DNA from: Pseudomonadota bacterium
GTDB lineage: Bacteria; Desulfobacterota; Desulfobacteria; Desulfobacterales; JAHIVH01
Assembly: GCA_018816735.1 (NCBI GenBank)
Contig: JAHIVH010000118.1
Span: forward strand, 1-53,230
Reading direction: 5' to 3'
DNA length: 53,230 nucleotides
Position 1 is the first letter of the stretch, and every line of letters begins with the position of its first letter. A model generated the notes under the pieces. That model ran no database searches, was not told the origin of the DNA, and saw nothing but the letters and a program-made list of their open reading frames with translations. The position numbers and the translations under genes were made by a program. Positions 1 to 8,354 of this stretch are shown in pieces.

Positions 1-156
1 TCGATATTTTTTTTGTTTTTTAACATTTTTTTCTCCTTTTTATATGGTTAGCAAATAGTTTTAAAAATTAGAGTAAGTATAACATAAATTACTTATTTTA
101 CAACGAATTTTTACATGTTTTTCTTAAGGAAACGGCATTGGCCATAAGTTTATGCC

Positions 157-460
157 TTATTTAATCCTGCCCCAGGGTTCCCTGGCATATTGACTGAAAA
201 GCTCCAGATTTACCTTGTCAGTGCCATATTGGGCCATATCTTTCGGTAATACTTCTTTTTGGATATTATTTTTACCCCAGTAGGTTTCCAGTATCCTTAT
301 ATATTCTCCATTCTGTTTGATGGTTTCAAACCCTTTGGAAAATTTGGTAAATAAATTTTTGGTGTTGGGGTTTGCATTATTAAACGCCACAGAACATTCT
401 ATGGGTGTAGAAACAGCAATATCAAATTCATTTCAGATTGGTGCCCTCAAAAGATTTTGA
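157..460 (-). pseudogene. Remnant of an ABC-type amino-acid substrate-binding protein (C-terminal end)
   Basis: The minus strand between about 430 and 157 encodes roughly 90 residues that read like the last part of a periplasmic family-3 solute-binding protein: a segment with FDIAVSTPIE, then SVAFNNANPNTKNLF, then GFETIKQNGEYIRILETYWG, the usual C-terminal helix of that family. No start codon fits. In the reading frame a TGA stands just before NEFDIAVS, and a neighbouring frame (around 432-460) continues with SKSFEGTNLK, which suggests a frameshift. The rest of the gene (normally about 250 residues) is absent. I read this as a decayed gene; family assignment is by pattern recognition only. 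Confidence 0.55.
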
Positions 461-553
461 AAAATAAATAGCAATGATGCCACAATTTTATTGTTTGATG
501 CGTGATAAATAGTCCCTGCCTTATTTTTACACCGGAAATTTGTTGTTTGCACC

Positions 554-582
554 TTGACACAGTTTATTGATTTTGCCATAGT
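554..582 (+). promoter_or_regulatory. Sigma-70-type promoter of the Hdr operon
   Basis: TTGACA (554-559) is followed after exactly 17 bases by CATAGT (577-582). The predicted start near 589 would leave a leader of about 85 nt before the first gene. Just inside this leader a short inverted repeat, TGCCG-N6-CGGCA (591-606), could be an operator or a small hairpin. No other comparable promoter is seen before the nine-gene operon. Confidence 0.5.
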
Positions 583-675
583 TCCTCTTTTGCCGAAATG
601 ACGGCATGAACTGAAATTTTGGCGATTTGGCCCGGGTGCTTTCTGGTCCTAGGCGAAAATCATGAGGTTTAAGAT

Positions 676-1419
676 ATGACTCAGTTCACCATTCATCCCA
701 TTGTGGTTGGGACAAAAATGTTTGATAAGGGCATGATGACTTATCAGCATTATTATGGAACACCCTTTACGATTCCCATCTATTGCTGGTACCTTGAGGG
801 CGGTGACAAACATATCCTTGTGGATACAGGTGAAATGAGCCCCATCATTTCCGAAGAACGGGAAAAAGCCATTGGCGGCAAGATCCATACCTTTGAAGAG
901 GGCTTGAAACGCTTTGGGCTCACGCCGTCTGATATCGACATCGTCATTCATACCCATCTTCACAACGATCACTGCGAAAACGACTACAAGTGTGAAAATG
1001 CGGTTATCTATGTTCATGAAAAAGAGCTTGAACGGATTCATGATCCCCACCCCCTGGATTTCAGGTATCTGGAAGATTATATTGAAGATGTGGAGGAAAA
1101 CGGTCAGATCAGGGTCATTTCAGAAGACATGGAGATTGTTCCGGGTATACGGGTGATGCATACCCCCGCCCACACAGAAGGCGGACTTACCGTACTGATC
1201 GACACAAAGAAAGGAACCGCTGCTATCACAGGGTTCTGCGTGATCCGGGAAAATTTTTTCCCACCACCGGAAGTGAAGGCCATGGAAATGGAAGTCATCC
1301 CGCCGGGCACGAGTGTGAATCCGGTAGAGGCCTACAATATTCTTCTGAAGGTGAAAGAAATAGCAGACATTCTTCTCCCCCTTCATGAACCTTCGTTTGC
1401 CGCAAAGGATACGATCTGA
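676..1419 (+). CDS. Metallo-beta-lactamase-fold hydrolase, N-acyl homoserine lactonase-like family
   Basis: This 247-residue protein has the metallo-beta-lactamase signature HTHLHNDH (residues 92-99; ligands H94, H96, D98, H99), a third histidine in TPAHTEGG (H166) and a last one in LLPLHEP near residue 238. The stretch where the family usually has the metal-bridging Asp reads AAITGFCVI, with no Asp. General family lactonases and thioesterases hydrolyse esters or thioesters; the substrate here cannot be told. It is the first gene of the Hdr operon, 43 nt before the PocR gene, so a role in the same metabolic module is more likely than quorum quenching. Length and start (ATG soon after the leader) fit the family. 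Confidence 0.75.
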   Translation: MTQFTIHPIVVGTKMFDKGMMTYQHYYGTPFTIPIYCWYLEGGDKHILVDTGEMSPIISEEREKAIGGKIHTFEEGLKRFGLTPSDIDIVIHTHLHNDHCENDYKCENAVIYVHEKELERIHDPHPLDFRYLEDYIEDVEENGQIRVISEDMEIVPGIRVMHTPAHTEGGLTVLIDTKKGTAAITGFCVIRENFFPPPEVKAMEMEVIPPGTSVNPVEAYNILLKVKEIADILLPLHEPSFAAKDTI

Positions 1420-1462
1420 AAATGAAGAACAAACGCATAAGAAACCAAGAAGGTGAAATTTT

Positions 1463-1975
1463 ATGAAACTGACGGATCTGTTGCCCATTGAAAAGTGGAT
1501 CGAGCTTGAGAAGGAGATCGCCAAAAAATCCGGTCTCAATGCAGGCGTATATGACATTAACGGTATCCGGATTACTGGTTACAAGGCATGGCAGAATAAT
1601 ATTTGTCCTGTGATCAATCAGGATAAACGGGGGCAGACGTTTATCTGTGCGCCAGCACACCAGAACCTCTCATCCATGGCTGAAAAGACAGGAGAGGGTG
1701 TTGTTGAAGAATGTGATGCCGGGATCGCAAAAGTGGTGGTTCCTATTTTTGTTGATGATGAATTCCTGGGAAGTGCCGGCGGGTGCGGACTATTGCTTGA
1801 AGAGGGCGAAGTGGAGCCATTCATGGTCGCAAAGACCCTTGACATGGAAGAGGACGCGGTCGAAAAACTGGCAGAAGACATTGGTACCATTACGGAAAGC
1901 CAAGCGGAAGATCTGATCGCGTTCATCAGGGAAAAGATCGAAAAAATCGTGGCAGACTACAAAGCCGGTAAATGA
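1463..1975 (+). CDS. Stand-alone PocR-type sensory domain protein
   Basis: This 170-residue protein is a single PocR-like ligand-binding domain: an N-terminal helix (LLPIEKWIELEKEIAKKSG), then GVYDINGIRITGY, and the typical EECDAGIAKVVVPIFVDDEFLG segment. It has no DNA-binding, kinase or cyclase domain attached. Four cysteines (in NNICPV, TFICAP, EECDAG, AGGCG) could be redox- or metal-sensing; that is inference. Its stop codon overlaps the start of hdrC (ATGA), so the two are translationally coupled. It could be an allosteric or redox-sensing subunit of the Hdr complex, or a soluble sensor. Confidence 0.75.
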   Translation: MKLTDLLPIEKWIELEKEIAKKSGLNAGVYDINGIRITGYKAWQNNICPVINQDKRGQTFICAPAHQNLSSMAEKTGEGVVEECDAGIAKVVVPIFVDDEFLGSAGGCGLLLEEGEVEPFMVAKTLDMEEDAVEKLAEDIGTITESQAEDLIAFIREKIEKIVADYKAGK

Positions 1976-2526
1976 TGACCATGGATCAGAAGACATTCAA
2001 GCGTTTATTTTTTGAAAAAAAGAACGGTCGCAGCATTCTAAAGTGCATCCAGTGCGGGACCTGTTCGGGATCATGCCCGTTTGGAAACGACATGGACCAC
2101 GCGCCCCGGGAACTGTTTCAGTTGATTCGGGACGGCGAAATGGAAGAAGTGCTTCGTTCCAATACGCCCTGGTATTGTGTGTCCTGCTATCAATGCATGA
2201 CCCGGTGCCCCAAAGAAATCGCCGTGACCGACCTTATGTATACCTTAAAGGAGATGGCCGTTAAAAACGGGTTCGCTCCTTCCCATAAAATGCCGGATCT
2301 CTATAAATCGTTTTCCCAGACGGTTAAACGTTTTGGTCGGGTGACCGAATCCCTGGTCATGGCCGGATATGGTATCAAACATCCGTTGGATGCGATGGGC
2401 GCGCTTCCTCTGGCCGTAAAACTGATGTTTCGAAAACGGTTTGAAGTTCTTCCCCAAAAAATCGGACAACCGGAAAAAATGAAGCCATTTCTGACAGCGG
2501 GCGTAGAAAAGGAGGCGTTGGAATGA
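1972..2526 (+). CDS. hdrC: Heterodisulfide reductase subunit C-like ferredoxin (HdrC)
   Basis: This 184-residue protein has two four-cysteine [4Fe-4S] motifs: C25-x2-C28-x2-C31-x3-C35 (CIQCGTCSGSCP) and C69-x2-C72-x2-C75-x3-C79 (CVSCYQCMTRCP). That is the HdrC layout; in HdrABC it relays electrons from HdrA to the HdrB active site. The start ATG overlaps the PocR stop, and its own stop overlaps the hdrB start (ATGA), the tight coupling expected of complex partners. Several ATGs lie at the start (1972, 1975, 1981) and the true one is uncertain by a few residues. Confidence 0.9.
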   Translation: MMTMDQKTFKRLFFEKKNGRSILKCIQCGTCSGSCPFGNDMDHAPRELFQLIRDGEMEEVLRSNTPWYCVSCYQCMTRCPKEIAVTDLMYTLKEMAVKNGFAPSHKMPDLYKSFSQTVKRFGRVTESLVMAGYGIKHPLDAMGALPLAVKLMFRKRFEVLPQKIGQPEKMKPFLTAGVEKEALE

Positions 2527-3377
2527 CGTATCTATTTTTTCCCGGATGCGCCTATCATGCTTCAGCCGGTTACAAGGAATCCACGGAAGCTGTATGCCGG
2601 GAAATCGGTATTGATTTGAAAGCAATTCCGGACTGGAATTGCTGCGGGGCAACGGTCTTCATGGGCATGGACATGGACGAGGCCGCTCTTCTTACTGGTC
2701 GGATTTTTGCCCTGGCGGAAAAAACCGGCAATCACGATATCGTCACCGGATGCAATGCCTGTTTTACGACCTTGAGAAAATTTGAGAAGAAATTAAAAGA
2801 AGATCAGGCACTTCAACAAACAATCAACCATAAGCTTGCAAGTTGTGGGTTGGGTATCAAAAAAATATCCCGCGTCAGACATCTTCTGGATGTGTTTGTC
2901 AATGATGTGCCTGACTCAGCCTGGGAACACGGAAGAAAGAATTCAGTAGATTCTATCCGTGCAGGCGGATATTACGGGTGCCAGTTGACCCGGCCCGAAG
3001 GAGAACTCTCCCATCCGGAGCAACCGGATATTCTGGAACAGTTTATTTCGCGTCTGGGGTTTGCACCGGTTGATCATTCGGCCAAGACCATGTGCTGTGG
3101 CGCATCCCATGCCGTACCTTATAAAAAACAATCCGGAAAACTGATAAAAAGGATCATCAAAGGGATATCTTTAAAAGAAGCGGACGTGGTCACAACCATC
3201 TGCCCGCTCTGCCAGTTCAATCTGGACAATGGCCAGTCAGGCCTTCCCAAGGGAGGAAGGCTGCCGGTACTGTTTTTTACCCAGCTCGCCGGTATTTCTT
3301 TAGGCATACCTTTCTCTGATTTGGGTCTTGATAAATTGCTGATACCGTTCAAAGGAGTTTTAAAACACAGACGATGA
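2523..3377 (+). CDS. hdrB: Heterodisulfide reductase subunit B-like protein (HdrB), two CCG domains
   Basis: This 284-residue protein carries two complete cysteine-rich CCG domains: C9, C40-C41, C77-x2-C80, and C153, C191-C192, C227-x2-C230. In methanogen HdrB such domains hold the two non-cubane [4Fe-4S] clusters that cleave a disulfide. Sulfate reducers lack CoM/CoB, so the true substrate is unknown. It overlaps hdrC upstream and hdrA downstream by 4 nt each. All catalytic cysteines are present, so the disulfide-type active site looks intact. Confidence 0.88.
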   Translation: MTYLFFPGCAYHASAGYKESTEAVCREIGIDLKAIPDWNCCGATVFMGMDMDEAALLTGRIFALAEKTGNHDIVTGCNACFTTLRKFEKKLKEDQALQQTINHKLASCGLGIKKISRVRHLLDVFVNDVPDSAWEHGRKNSVDSIRAGGYYGCQLTRPEGELSHPEQPDILEQFISRLGFAPVDHSAKTMCCGASHAVPYKKQSGKLIKRIIKGISLKEADVVTTICPLCQFNLDNGQSGLPKGGRLPVLFFTQLAGISLGIPFSDLGLDKLLIPFKGVLKHRR

Positions 3378-6300
3378 CAGCTGAAAAACCAAAAGTAGGC
3401 GTTTATATCTGCCATTGCGGCATGAACATCGCACCCAAGGTGGATGTGGAAAATGTGGCAATGTTTGCCAAAGGTCTTGATCATGTTCAGGTGGCCCGGG
3501 ATTATAAATTCATGTGTTCCAATCCAGGCCAGGAACAGATCATGGACGATATCAAAACACTGGGCTTAAACCGTGTCGTCGTGGCGTCCTGTTCACCACG
3601 CATGCATGAAAAGACATTCAGGAACGCCTGCGAACGTGCCGGATTGAATCCCTACCATTTTCAAATGGCAAATATCAGGGAGCATTCATCCTGGGTCACC
3701 AAAGATTCCAAAGAAGCCACCGAAAAGGCAAAAGATCTGGTGGCAGCCGCTGCATCCCGTGTGGTGTATCACCATTCCCTTCAAACCCGGGAAGTCAAGG
3801 TCAATAAATCGGTTCTGGTTATCGGCGGTGGCATCGCAGGCATGCAGGCCGCACTGACGGCTGCGGAATCGGGAATGAAGGTGTATCTGGTGGAGCGGGA
3901 ACCGTCTATCGGCGGGCATATGGCGAAGTTTGACAAAACGTTTCCCACACTCGACTGTGCCGCCTGTATTTCCACGCCAAAAACCGTGAGCATCGGTCAG
4001 CATCCGGGAATCTCGCTTTATTCCTACAGCGAAGTTACCAAAGTGGAAGGTTTTGTGGGAAACTACAAAGCCACCATCACCCGGAAACCGAGGTACGTTC
4101 GTGAGGATAAATGCACGGGATGCGGTCTTTGTGCGGAAGTTTGTCCGGTTCAGATGAAAAGTGGATTTGATGAAAATTTATCTTTTAGAAAAGCCACCTA
4201 TCGATCGTTTCCCCAGGCGGTGCCGCTGACATTCTGCATCGATAAAAAGGATACAGCACCCTGTGTGAGCACTTGCCCTGCGGGTGTCAATGTGCAGGGG
4301 TATGTGCAGTTGATTAAAAAGGGAAAATATGAAGAAGCGGTCCGCCTGATCATGGAGAAAATTCCCTTGCCCGGCGTATTGGGAAGGGTGTGCCCCCATC
4401 CGTGTGAATCCCGGTGCCGAAGATTTGACGTGGACTCGGCGGTGGCTATCAGGGATTTGAAACGGTTTGCCGCAGATCAGGTCGATTTTAAAGAATTTCC
4501 GATCCCTGAAATTGAAGAAAAGGAAAAAAAAGTGGCGGTGATCGGCTCCGGCCCTTCCGGCCTGACCGTCGCTTACGATCTGAGACTGATGGGGTACGCG
4601 GTCACCCTGTTTGAAGCCGAACAGAAACTGGGCGGCATGCTGCGCATGGGTATTCCGGATTACCGGATGCCGCCTGACAAGCTGGATCAGGAAATTGATT
4701 ATATCCTTCGATTGGGGGTTACCGTCAAAACAGGTGTGGTATTTGGAAAGGACATATCCTTAGAGCGTCTTCTGAAAGACGGATTCGAAACGGTCTTTAT
4801 GGGCATAGGCGCACACAAAGCCTTAAAACTGGGCATCCCCGGTGAAGAGACGGAAAACGGCATCATGGATGCGGTGCAGTTTCTGAAAGCCGTTAACCTG
4901 GGGAAAAAGATCACCACAGGCGATCAGGTCGTCATTATCGGCGGCGGAAATGTGGCTGTGGATGCAGCAGGGGTCGCAAGAAGACGTGGCGCCAAAACGG
5001 TTACAATCGTTTACCGCCGGTCAGAAAAAGAAATGCCCGCCCATCAGGAAGAAATAGAAGACATTATCGAAGAAGGCGTCACCTTATCCTGCCTCACCGC
5101 ACCAGTATCCATCATTGAAAAAGACGGTAAAGTGACCGGACTTCGATGCATCAAAACAGAATTGGGCCCTGCGGATGAGAGTGGCCGAAGGCGGCCTTTG
5201 CCCAAAGAAGGATCTGAATTCGACATCCCTTGCGATATGGTGATTCCTGCCATCGGACAGACCATCGACACCTTTTTTTCATCATCCGAGCCGGATCTTT
5301 CCTTGACCGGACGAAATACGATCAAGGTGGCTCATGGCAGCATGCAAACGTCTATTCCTTACGTGTTTGCCGGAGGAGATGCCGTAAAGGGACCGGCAAC
5401 GGTCATCGAAGCGGTATCAGACGGCCATAAGGCCGCCACAGCCATGCATCAGTATCTGACCGGCGAACTGCAACAAAAGGCGTTCGAAGAAGAAGCTGTT
5501 TCCTCTCCGCCAAAATGGATGGACATCCCCGACACCACGCATCAGGAAGAACGGGCGTCTTTAAGGAAATTGCCGGGAAATGACCGCATTACTTCTTTTG
5601 AGGAGGTTTCACTGGGCCTGGATAGGGCAGCCGTGGAAAAGGAAGCAAATAGATGTCTGAATTGCGGTGGGTGCTGCGAATGCATGGAATGTGTCCGCAC
5701 GTGTGAGGTGGCTGCCATCGATCATCACATGAAGGAAGAGACAGTTGAAATCGAGGCGGGTGCCCTGATTGTGGCCACCGGTTTCAAGGCCTTTGACCCT
5801 ACACCCCTTACCCAGTATGGATATGGCCGTTTTCCGGAAGTATATACCAGCCTTGAGTTCGAAAGACTGAACAATGCCACCGGACCCACGTCCGGAAAAG
5901 TGCTCATGAAAAATGGCAAGGTACCCGAACGGGTGGCAATCATTCATTGTGTGGGCTCCAGGGATTCCCGTTACAGAAAATACTGCTCACGGGTATGCTG
6001 CATGTATTCCATGAAATTCGCCCATCTGGTCAGGGAGAAGACCGGTGCGGAGGTATGGGAGTATTATATTGATATCCGGTCGCCCGGAAAACTCTATGAA
6101 GAGTTTTATAATCGGGTCCAGGAAGAAGAGGTCCACTTTATTCGGGGAAGGGTGGCTGAAATCACCGATATCCCGGATAATAAGGAAGACCAGGGACGGC
6201 TCACGGTTGTTGCGGAAAACACACTTGCGCGAAGGATTCAGCGGGTTCCTGTGGATATGGTCATCTTGAGTGTGGGACTGGAACCGGCAACCGGATCGGA

Positions 6301-6742
6301 CGATCTGGGCAGGATGGTAGGCATATCAAGAGATGGCGATGGCTGGTTCAATGAACTGCACGCAAAGCTTGCGCCGGTCAGCACGGCTATAAACGGCGTA
6401 TATCTCGCCGGATGCTGTCAGGGACCCAAAGATATTCCAGATACCGTATCCCAGGCGATGGGCGCAGCCGGAGAAGCTTCAGCCCTGCTTTCCCGGGGAA
6501 CGGTGAAAACCCAGGCTGAAATTTCCTATATTGATCCGGATATCTGCTCAGGGTGCAAAAGCTGTTTGGAGGTCTGCGCCTATTCGGCCATCCGGTTTGA
6601 TGAATCGCGAAATGTGGCTGTGGTCAATGAAGCACTTTGTCAGGGTTGCGGGAGTTGCAGTGCCACATGCCCGTCCAGTGCGGCAGGTGTGCGTCATTTT
6701 ACGGACCTTCAGATCATGGGAGAACTCGAGGCTATTTTATAA
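3374..6742 (+). CDS. hdrA: HdrA-type flavoprotein with an inserted GltD/NfnB-like NAD(P)H oxidoreductase module
   Basis: This 1122-residue protein starts as HdrA: VGVYICHCGMN, FAD-binding VLVIGGGIAGMQAA (about 147-160), the cysteine segment LDCAACISTPK (about 193-203) and a ferredoxin motif CTGCGLCAEVCP (247-258). From about 285 to 735 a GltD/NfnB-like unit is inserted: CVSTCPAGV and CPHPCESRCRR (Fe-S), VAVIGSGPSGLTVAYD (FAD), VVIIGGGNVAVDAAG (NAD(P)), GDAVKGPATVIEA. HdrA then resumes with CLNCGGCCECMEC, IHCVGSRD, YCSRVCCMYSMK, and ends with two ferredoxin motifs (CSGCKSCLEVC, CQGCGSCSATC). HdrA flavin is the bifurcation centre in known complexes; the inserted module would let NAD(P)H feed it directly. 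It overlaps hdrB by 4 nt. Product naming is secure at family level only. Confidence 0.88.
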   Translation: MTAEKPKVGVYICHCGMNIAPKVDVENVAMFAKGLDHVQVARDYKFMCSNPGQEQIMDDIKTLGLNRVVVASCSPRMHEKTFRNACERAGLNPYHFQMANIREHSSWVTKDSKEATEKAKDLVAAAASRVVYHHSLQTREVKVNKSVLVIGGGIAGMQAALTAAESGMKVYLVEREPSIGGHMAKFDKTFPTLDCAACISTPKTVSIGQHPGISLYSYSEVTKVEGFVGNYKATITRKPRYVREDKCTGCGLCAEVCPVQMKSGFDENLSFRKATYRSFPQAVPLTFCIDKKDTAPCVSTCPAGVNVQGYVQLIKKGKYEEAVRLIMEKIPLPGVLGRVCPHPCESRCRRFDVDSAVAIRDLKRFAADQVDFKEFPIPEIEEKEKKVAVIGSGPSGLTVAYDLRLMGYAVTLFEAEQKLGGMLRMGIPDYRMPPDKLDQEIDYILRLGVTVKTGVVFGKDISLERLLKDGFETVFMGIGAHKALKLGIPGEETENGIMDAVQFLKAVNLGKKITTGDQVVIIGGGNVAVDAAGVARRRGAKTVTIVYRRSEKEMPAHQEEIEDIIEEGVTLSCLTAPVSIIEKDGKVTGLRCIKTELGPADESGRRRPLPKEGSEFDIPCDMVIPAIGQTIDTFFSSSEPDLSLTGRNTIKVAHGSMQTSIPYVFAGGDAVKGPATVIEAVSDGHKAATAMHQYLTGELQQKAFEEEAVSSPPKWMDIPDTTHQEERASLRKLPGNDRITSFEEVSLGLDRAAVEKEANRCLNCGGCCECMECVRTCEVAAIDHHMKEETVEIEAGALIVATGFKAFDPTPLTQYGYGRFPEVYTSLEFERLNNATGPTSGKVLMKNGKVPERVAIIHCVGSRDSRYRKYCSRVCCMYSMKFAHLVREKTGAEVWEYYIDIRSPGKLYEEFYNRVQEEEVHFIRGRVAEITDIPDNKEDQGRLTVVAENTLARRIQRVPVDMVILSVGLEPATGSDDLGRMVGISRDGDGWFNELHAKLAPVSTAINGVYLAGCCQGPKDIPDTVSQAMGAAGEASALLSRGTVKTQAEISYIDPDICSGCKSCLEVCAYSAIRFDESRNVAVVNEALCQGCGSCSATCPSSAAGVRHFTDLQIMGELEAIL

Positions 6743-6798
6743 CTCCCATGTGAAAACAACAGGGATTACAGGCTCAATAACTATTTTTTACAGGATGC

Positions 6799-7224
6799 AT
6801 GATGGAACAATTTGAACCCAAAATCATTGCGCTGGTGTGTAACTGGTGTACGTATACGGCTGCTGACCTGGCTGGAACATCCCGGCTTCAGTATCCGGCA
6901 AATATCCGGATGATCCGGATGATGTGCACGGGCATGATCGATTCCAAGTATATTTTAAAAGCCTTTCTGAGCGGCGCGGATGGCGTCTTTGTGGGCGGCT
7001 GCCATCCAGGGGACTGTCATTATATTGATGGCAACCTGAAAGCCGGTAAGCGGATTCCCGGTGTGGGAAAAATTCTGGAACAGTTCGGATTCGAACCGGA
7101 CCGGCTGAAACTCAAATGGATCGGCGCCAGCGAAGGCCCGGAATTTCAGAAATACATGACCGAATTTGTCGATACCATCAAAACGTTGGGACCGAGTCAG
7201 GTCAGAGACCGAATGATTTTATAG
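6799..7224 (+). CDS. mvhD: MvhD-like [2Fe-2S] subunit
   Basis: This 141-residue protein matches the hydrogenase delta-subunit (MvhD/FlpD) family: IIALVCNWCTYTAADLAG, RMMCTGMID, VGGCHPGDCHY. Candidate cluster ligands are C14, C17, C43, C68 and C73. In HdrABC-MvhAGD this subunit passes electrons from the input enzyme to HdrA. There is no hydrogenase large or small subunit nearby, so the input partner here is probably the FrhB-like protein encoded next (13-nt gap). Some relatives carry Sec in this family; here the first motif uses Cys. Start could be ATG 6799 or 6802; AGGA lies just upstream. Confidence 0.9.
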   Translation: MMEQFEPKIIALVCNWCTYTAADLAGTSRLQYPANIRMIRMMCTGMIDSKYILKAFLSGADGVFVGGCHPGDCHYIDGNLKAGKRIPGVGKILEQFGFEPDRLKLKWIGASEGPEFQKYMTEFVDTIKTLGPSQVRDRMIL

Positions 7225-7237
7225 CCGGAGGAATCGG

Positions 7238-8353
7238 ATGAGCACCTATATGTATAAAACAAAAGACCAGAATCCAATCGATGCAGTGAAAACGGTTCTT
7301 TCCGCCATGCTTGCCAAGAGTCAGGTGGATGCGGTATTTGTGGCCGCCCGGACACCTTATGCCAAACTCCCCATGCCCGCACTGATAACCTCAGCCGATA
7401 AAATGGACGATGTGGATCCGCTGGCACCGGCAGCGCCGCTCAATGCAGCCAGACAGGCATCTTCAATCCTGAAATATGAAACAGGGAAAAAAATCGCTCT
7501 GGTATTGCGGCCATGTGAAGAAAGGGCGTTGATCGAGCTTGTGAAACTGAACCAGTGCGATATCGGAAATGCGGTGATCATCGGCATGACATGCATGGGA
7601 CGAATGGAGAACGGAACGTATCTCAAGTGCCTGGATGACCATGAGGATCTGTCCATATCCTTCTACGTAAAACCGGACCTTCAGGCGCATATTACAACTA
7701 CCTGCAAATCGTGTGATAAATTTTTATCTCCAAACGCGGATATCACCATCGATGTAACGGGCATGAAAGACGGCATCATCGGATTTCTGCCCCAATCGGA
7801 AAAAGGAGAAACACTTTTATCCGGTCTATATCTGGCTAGGGAAAAGACAAGTACGTACAGGGAGAAAACGATTGAGGATATGTTAAAGACCCGGCAAAAA
7901 GAAAAAGAACAGGTGATGAAAGCCGCCAAAGCACTTCTGAATCCCCTTGAAAATTTTCAGAAAACGGTTGCCACCTGCCTGAACTGCTACAATTGCCGAA
8001 CAGCCTGCCCGGTATGCTACTGCAAGGAATGCGTGTTTCTGACCGATATCTTTGCCCATAAGCCGGAAGTCCTTTTTCAACGGGCCAAAAAGAAAGGGGC
8101 GATCAAACTTCCCCAGGATACATCCATGTTTCATCTGACACGGCTTTCCCACATGGCGCATGCCTGCGTGGGATGCGGGCACTGCTCGAGCGTATGCCCC
8201 AGTGGTATTCCGGTGGCGGACATGTTCAGGGCTGTCGCCGAAGAGGTTCAACGCCTCTATCAGTATGAGCCGGGAAAAGATATGCATGAACGTCCCCCTT
8301 ATATCGCCTATCGGGAGAAGAATACGTTTATCGAGCAAGGTGAGGACCGATAA
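7238..8353 (+). CDS. FrhB/FdhB-like iron-sulfur flavoprotein subunit
   Basis: This 371-residue protein contains the FrhB/FdhB type core (KIALVLRPCEERALIELVKL, about residues 87-106; GMTCMGRM; TTTCKSCDKF) and, in the C-terminal third, a cysteine-dense stretch CLNCYNCRTACPVCYCKEC followed by CVGCGHCSSVCP. This family (F420 hydrogenase beta / formate dehydrogenase beta / HdrF-like) binds FAD and [4Fe-4S] clusters and reacts with F420, ferredoxin or a partner oxidoreductase. No F420 dependence can be judged from sequence. SD-like GGAGG lies 5' of the ATG. It sits between mvhD and the double hdrA with gaps of 13 and 1 nt. Confidence 0.8.
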   Translation: MSTYMYKTKDQNPIDAVKTVLSAMLAKSQVDAVFVAARTPYAKLPMPALITSADKMDDVDPLAPAAPLNAARQASSILKYETGKKIALVLRPCEERALIELVKLNQCDIGNAVIIGMTCMGRMENGTYLKCLDDHEDLSISFYVKPDLQAHITTTCKSCDKFLSPNADITIDVTGMKDGIIGFLPQSEKGETLLSGLYLAREKTSTYREKTIEDMLKTRQKEKEQVMKAAKALLNPLENFQKTVATCLNCYNCRTACPVCYCKECVFLTDIFAHKPEVLFQRAKKKGAIKLPQDTSMFHLTRLSHMAHACVGCGHCSSVCPSGIPVADMFRAVAEEVQRLYQYEPGKDMHERPPYIAYREKNTFIEQGEDR

Positions 8354-8354
8354 G

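Noticed and set aside
676..1419. Quorum-quenching role for the MBL-fold protein
   Set aside because: The family name comes from AHL lactonases, but the operon context and missing Asp give no support for lactone signalling.
8160..8354. N-terminal extension of the double HdrA open frame
   Set aside because: It overlaps the end of the FrhB-like gene in another frame and its residues look random; ATG 8355 right after the previous stop is preferred.
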